Positions 62,762-64,000 of a stretch of 64,000 nucleotides of DNA are shown here, piece by piece. Origin of the DNA: CAWAYR01 sp050250955 (GTDB lineage: Bacteria; Acidobacteriota; Vicinamibacteria; Vicinamibacterales; UBA2999). Below the pieces are notes generated by a model. The model saw only the letters and a list, made by a program, of their open reading frames with translations, did no database searches and had not been told where the DNA came from. Positions within the stretch are counted from its first letter, which is position 1; every line of letters begins with the position of its first letter. The stretch is taken from positions 592,362-656,361 of the forward strand of contig JBFWNR010000004.1 of the NCBI GenBank assembly GCA_050250955.1, given 5' to 3'. Both the position numbers and the translations under genes were made by a program.

Positions 62762-64000
62762 CTAGGGCAGTGCGGTCGTGCAGATGGCGTACACCGTGAC
62801 GGCGTAGCTGTTGTCGCCGCCGCCTGCGGTGCTTCGCGTGGTGACCTCCCAGGTGTCGTCATCGACGGGATAGCTGCCATCCACGAGCGACCGCGTCAGC
62901 GCGGTCCCAGACCGGCCGCTCAGCAGATACCCACCGCCGACGACCTTCTTGCCAGCGGGGCAATCCGCGACGGCGGTCTTCGCCGTCTCGTCGTCGAGGC
63001 TGGTCGTGCCCACGATGCGCTCCCAGCCGCTGACGCCCGGGACCCCCTGCGGCCCCGCCGGGCCCTGGGCTCCGGTCGCACCGGTGGCGCCAGTCGCCCC
63101 TGCCGGCCCCTGTGGCCCCGCCGGGCCCTGCGGCCCAACCGCACCATCGGCACCCGCTGGACCAACCGGCCCCTGTGGCCCGACCGCGCCATCCGCACCC
63201 GCCGGACCGGCCGGACCCGCGGGGCCCTGCGGACCAATCGCGCCATCTGCGCCCGCTGGACCTGCCGGCCCCTGCGGACCGACCGGACCGTCCGCACCCG
63301 CCGGCCCCTGCGGCCCCACCGGCCCCTGCGGCCCAACCGCACCATCGGCACCCGCTGGACCAACCGGCCCCTGTGGCCCGACCGCGCCATCCGCACCCGC
63401 CGGACCGGCCGGGCCCGCGGGGCCCTGCGGACCAATCGCGCCATCTGCGCCCGCCGGGCCCGCTGGCCCCTGCGGACCGACCGGACCGTCCGCACCTGCA
63501 GGACCGACTGGCCCCTGCGGACCAACCGCGCCATCCGCACCCGCCGGACCCGCCGGGCCCTGCGGTCCAACCGCACCATCAGCACCCGCTGGACCAACCG
63601 GCCCCTGTGGCCCGACCGCGCCATCCGCACCCGCCGGGCCTTGCGGCCCCACTGCGCCGTCCGCACCTGCCGGACCGGCTGGGCCCGCGGGGCCCTGCGG
63701 ACCAATCGCGCCATCTGCGCCCGCCGGACCTGCCGGCCCCTGCGGACCCTGCGGACCCACCGCACCGTCCGCACCCGCCGGACCTGCCGGGCCCTGCGGA
63801 CCCACCGCGCCATCCGCACCCGCCGGACCTGCCGGACCCGCGGGGCCCTGCGGACCAATCGCGCCATCCGCGCCCGCCGGGCCCGCTGGCCCCTGCGGAC
63901 CGACCGGACCGTCCGCACCTGCAGGACCGACTGGCCCCTGCGGACCAACCGCGCCATCCGCACCCGCCGGACCCGCCGGGCCCTGCGGTCCCACCGCGCC
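62762..64000 (-). CDS. collagen-like (Gly-X-Y) repeat protein, C-terminal part
   Basis: Partial: 413 codons, entering from the right window edge without a start. About 325 residues are uninterrupted Gly-X-Y triplets rich in GPQGPAGPAGADGAVGPQ-type units. The last ~87 residues form a compact C-terminal domain (SGWERIVGTTSLDDETAK, CPAGKKVVGGGYLLSG, SYAVTVYAICTTALP) with two or three Cys, which commonly caps bacterial collagen-like proteins and may drive trimer formation. Bacterial collagens are usually surface or exported proteins; the N-terminus that would show a signal peptide is not in the window. Confidence 0.88.
   Translation of the reverse strand, partial: GAVGPQGPAGPAGADGAVGPQGPVGPAGADGPVGPQGPAGPAGADGAIGPQGPAGPAGPAGADGAVGPQGPAGPAGADGAVGPQGPQGPAGPAGADGAIGPQGPAGPAGPAGADGAVGPQGPAGADGAVGPQGPVGPAGADGAVGPQGPAGPAGADGAVGPQGPVGPAGADGPVGPQGPAGPAGADGAIGPQGPAGPAGPAGADGAVGPQGPVGPAGADGAVGPQGPVGPQGPAGADGPVGPQGPAGPAGADGAIGPQGPAGPAGPAGADGAVGPQGPVGPAGADGAVGPQGPAGPQGPAGATGATGATGAQGPAGPQGVPGVSGWERIVGTTSLDDETAKTAVADCPAGKKVVGGGYLLSGRSGTALTRSLVDGSYPVDDDTWEVTTRSTAGGGDNSYAVTVYAICTTALP
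63026..64000 (-). repeat. tandem 9-bp-based repeat encoding Gly-X-Y triplets
   Basis: At least 975 bp built of 9-bp triplet units arranged in higher-order blocks. A marker segment (cccgcggggccctgcgg) recurs at 63216, 63414, 63684 and 63837: spacings 198, 270 and 153 bp, all multiples of 9. Near-identical blocks differ by a few silent changes, which indicates recent slippage or unequal recombination. The array continues beyond the window. Confidence 0.9.

Noticed and set aside
63026..64000. CRISPR-like array.
   Set aside because: The repeats are 9-bp based, contiguous and in frame, and encode Gly-X-Y triplets; no spacers or cas genes.

Overview
The window is 64 kb of very GC-rich bacterial chromosome with short intergenic gaps, many GTG starts and many 4-base ATGA/GTGA gene overlaps. 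All recognisable genes are housekeeping or ordinary accessory genes. I see no tRNA or rRNA gene, insertion sequence, prophage, CRISPR array or integron. The gene set (RNase J, LexA, HspR-CbpA-ClpB, ECF sigma/anti-sigma pairs, a SpoIVB-like S55 protein paired with a beta-propeller, AroDE fusion, type I-beta DAHP synthase) and the base composition suggest an Acidobacteriota member, perhaps Vicinamibacteria-like. That placement is inference.

Layout. 1-3553 (minus): aroC-def-fmt-rsmB, with rsmB cut by the window edge. 3665-4936: orphan sigma-54 activator. 4951-6342 (minus): TPR protein. 6454-7910: ECF sigma factor and an anti-sigma factor that seems to end in a TonB-C-like domain. 7932-12022 (minus): secreted beta-propeller protein and S55-like protein. 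12023-22530: a regulatory leader followed by aroDE-trpEGDCFBA-aroQ-DAHP synthase-tyrA. 22538-28963: scoAB, a JAMM peptidase, a bactofilin-like membrane protein, an AtoE transporter, pepA and a small membrane protein. 28981-34877 (minus): rnj-ftsK-amidase. 35048-37974 (minus): lexA, then DUF3467-nth-metallopeptidase-rsmA. 38107-41478: PfkB kinase, a second sigma/anti-sigma pair and two secreted proteins. 41488-47306: recG-rsmD-coaD-aminotransferase-glcD. 47308-48978 (minus): glycosyltransferase. 49060-49290: CDGSH protein. 49313-53196 (minus): hspR-cbpA-clpB. 53289-56509: SGNH/MBOAT acylation pair and TerC. 56522-62686: DUF2277, glycosidase, truA, ridA, SPFH-NfeD pair, another propeller protein and surE. 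62762-64000 (minus): partial collagen-like protein.

The main biological unit is the aromatic amino acid supra-operon. Eleven consecutive genes cover DAHP synthesis, two shikimate steps, chorismate mutase, the whole Trp branch and prephenate dehydrogenase. They are preceded by what reads as a complete transcription attenuator: a TTGACA promoter, a 41-codon leader peptide with the run W-Y-W-Y-W-S-F, a 10-11 bp antiterminator pairing, and a 14-bp terminator hairpin with a short T-tract. Because the leader carries both Trp and Tyr codons and the operon serves both branches, the element may sense both amino acids.

A second recurring signal is a TAnnnT -10-like hexamer ending exactly 6 nt before the start codon at nine genes, which implies leaderless mRNAs. 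It is clearest at hspR, where a TTGACA-N17-TACACT promoter lies inside two inverted repeats that look like HspR operators.
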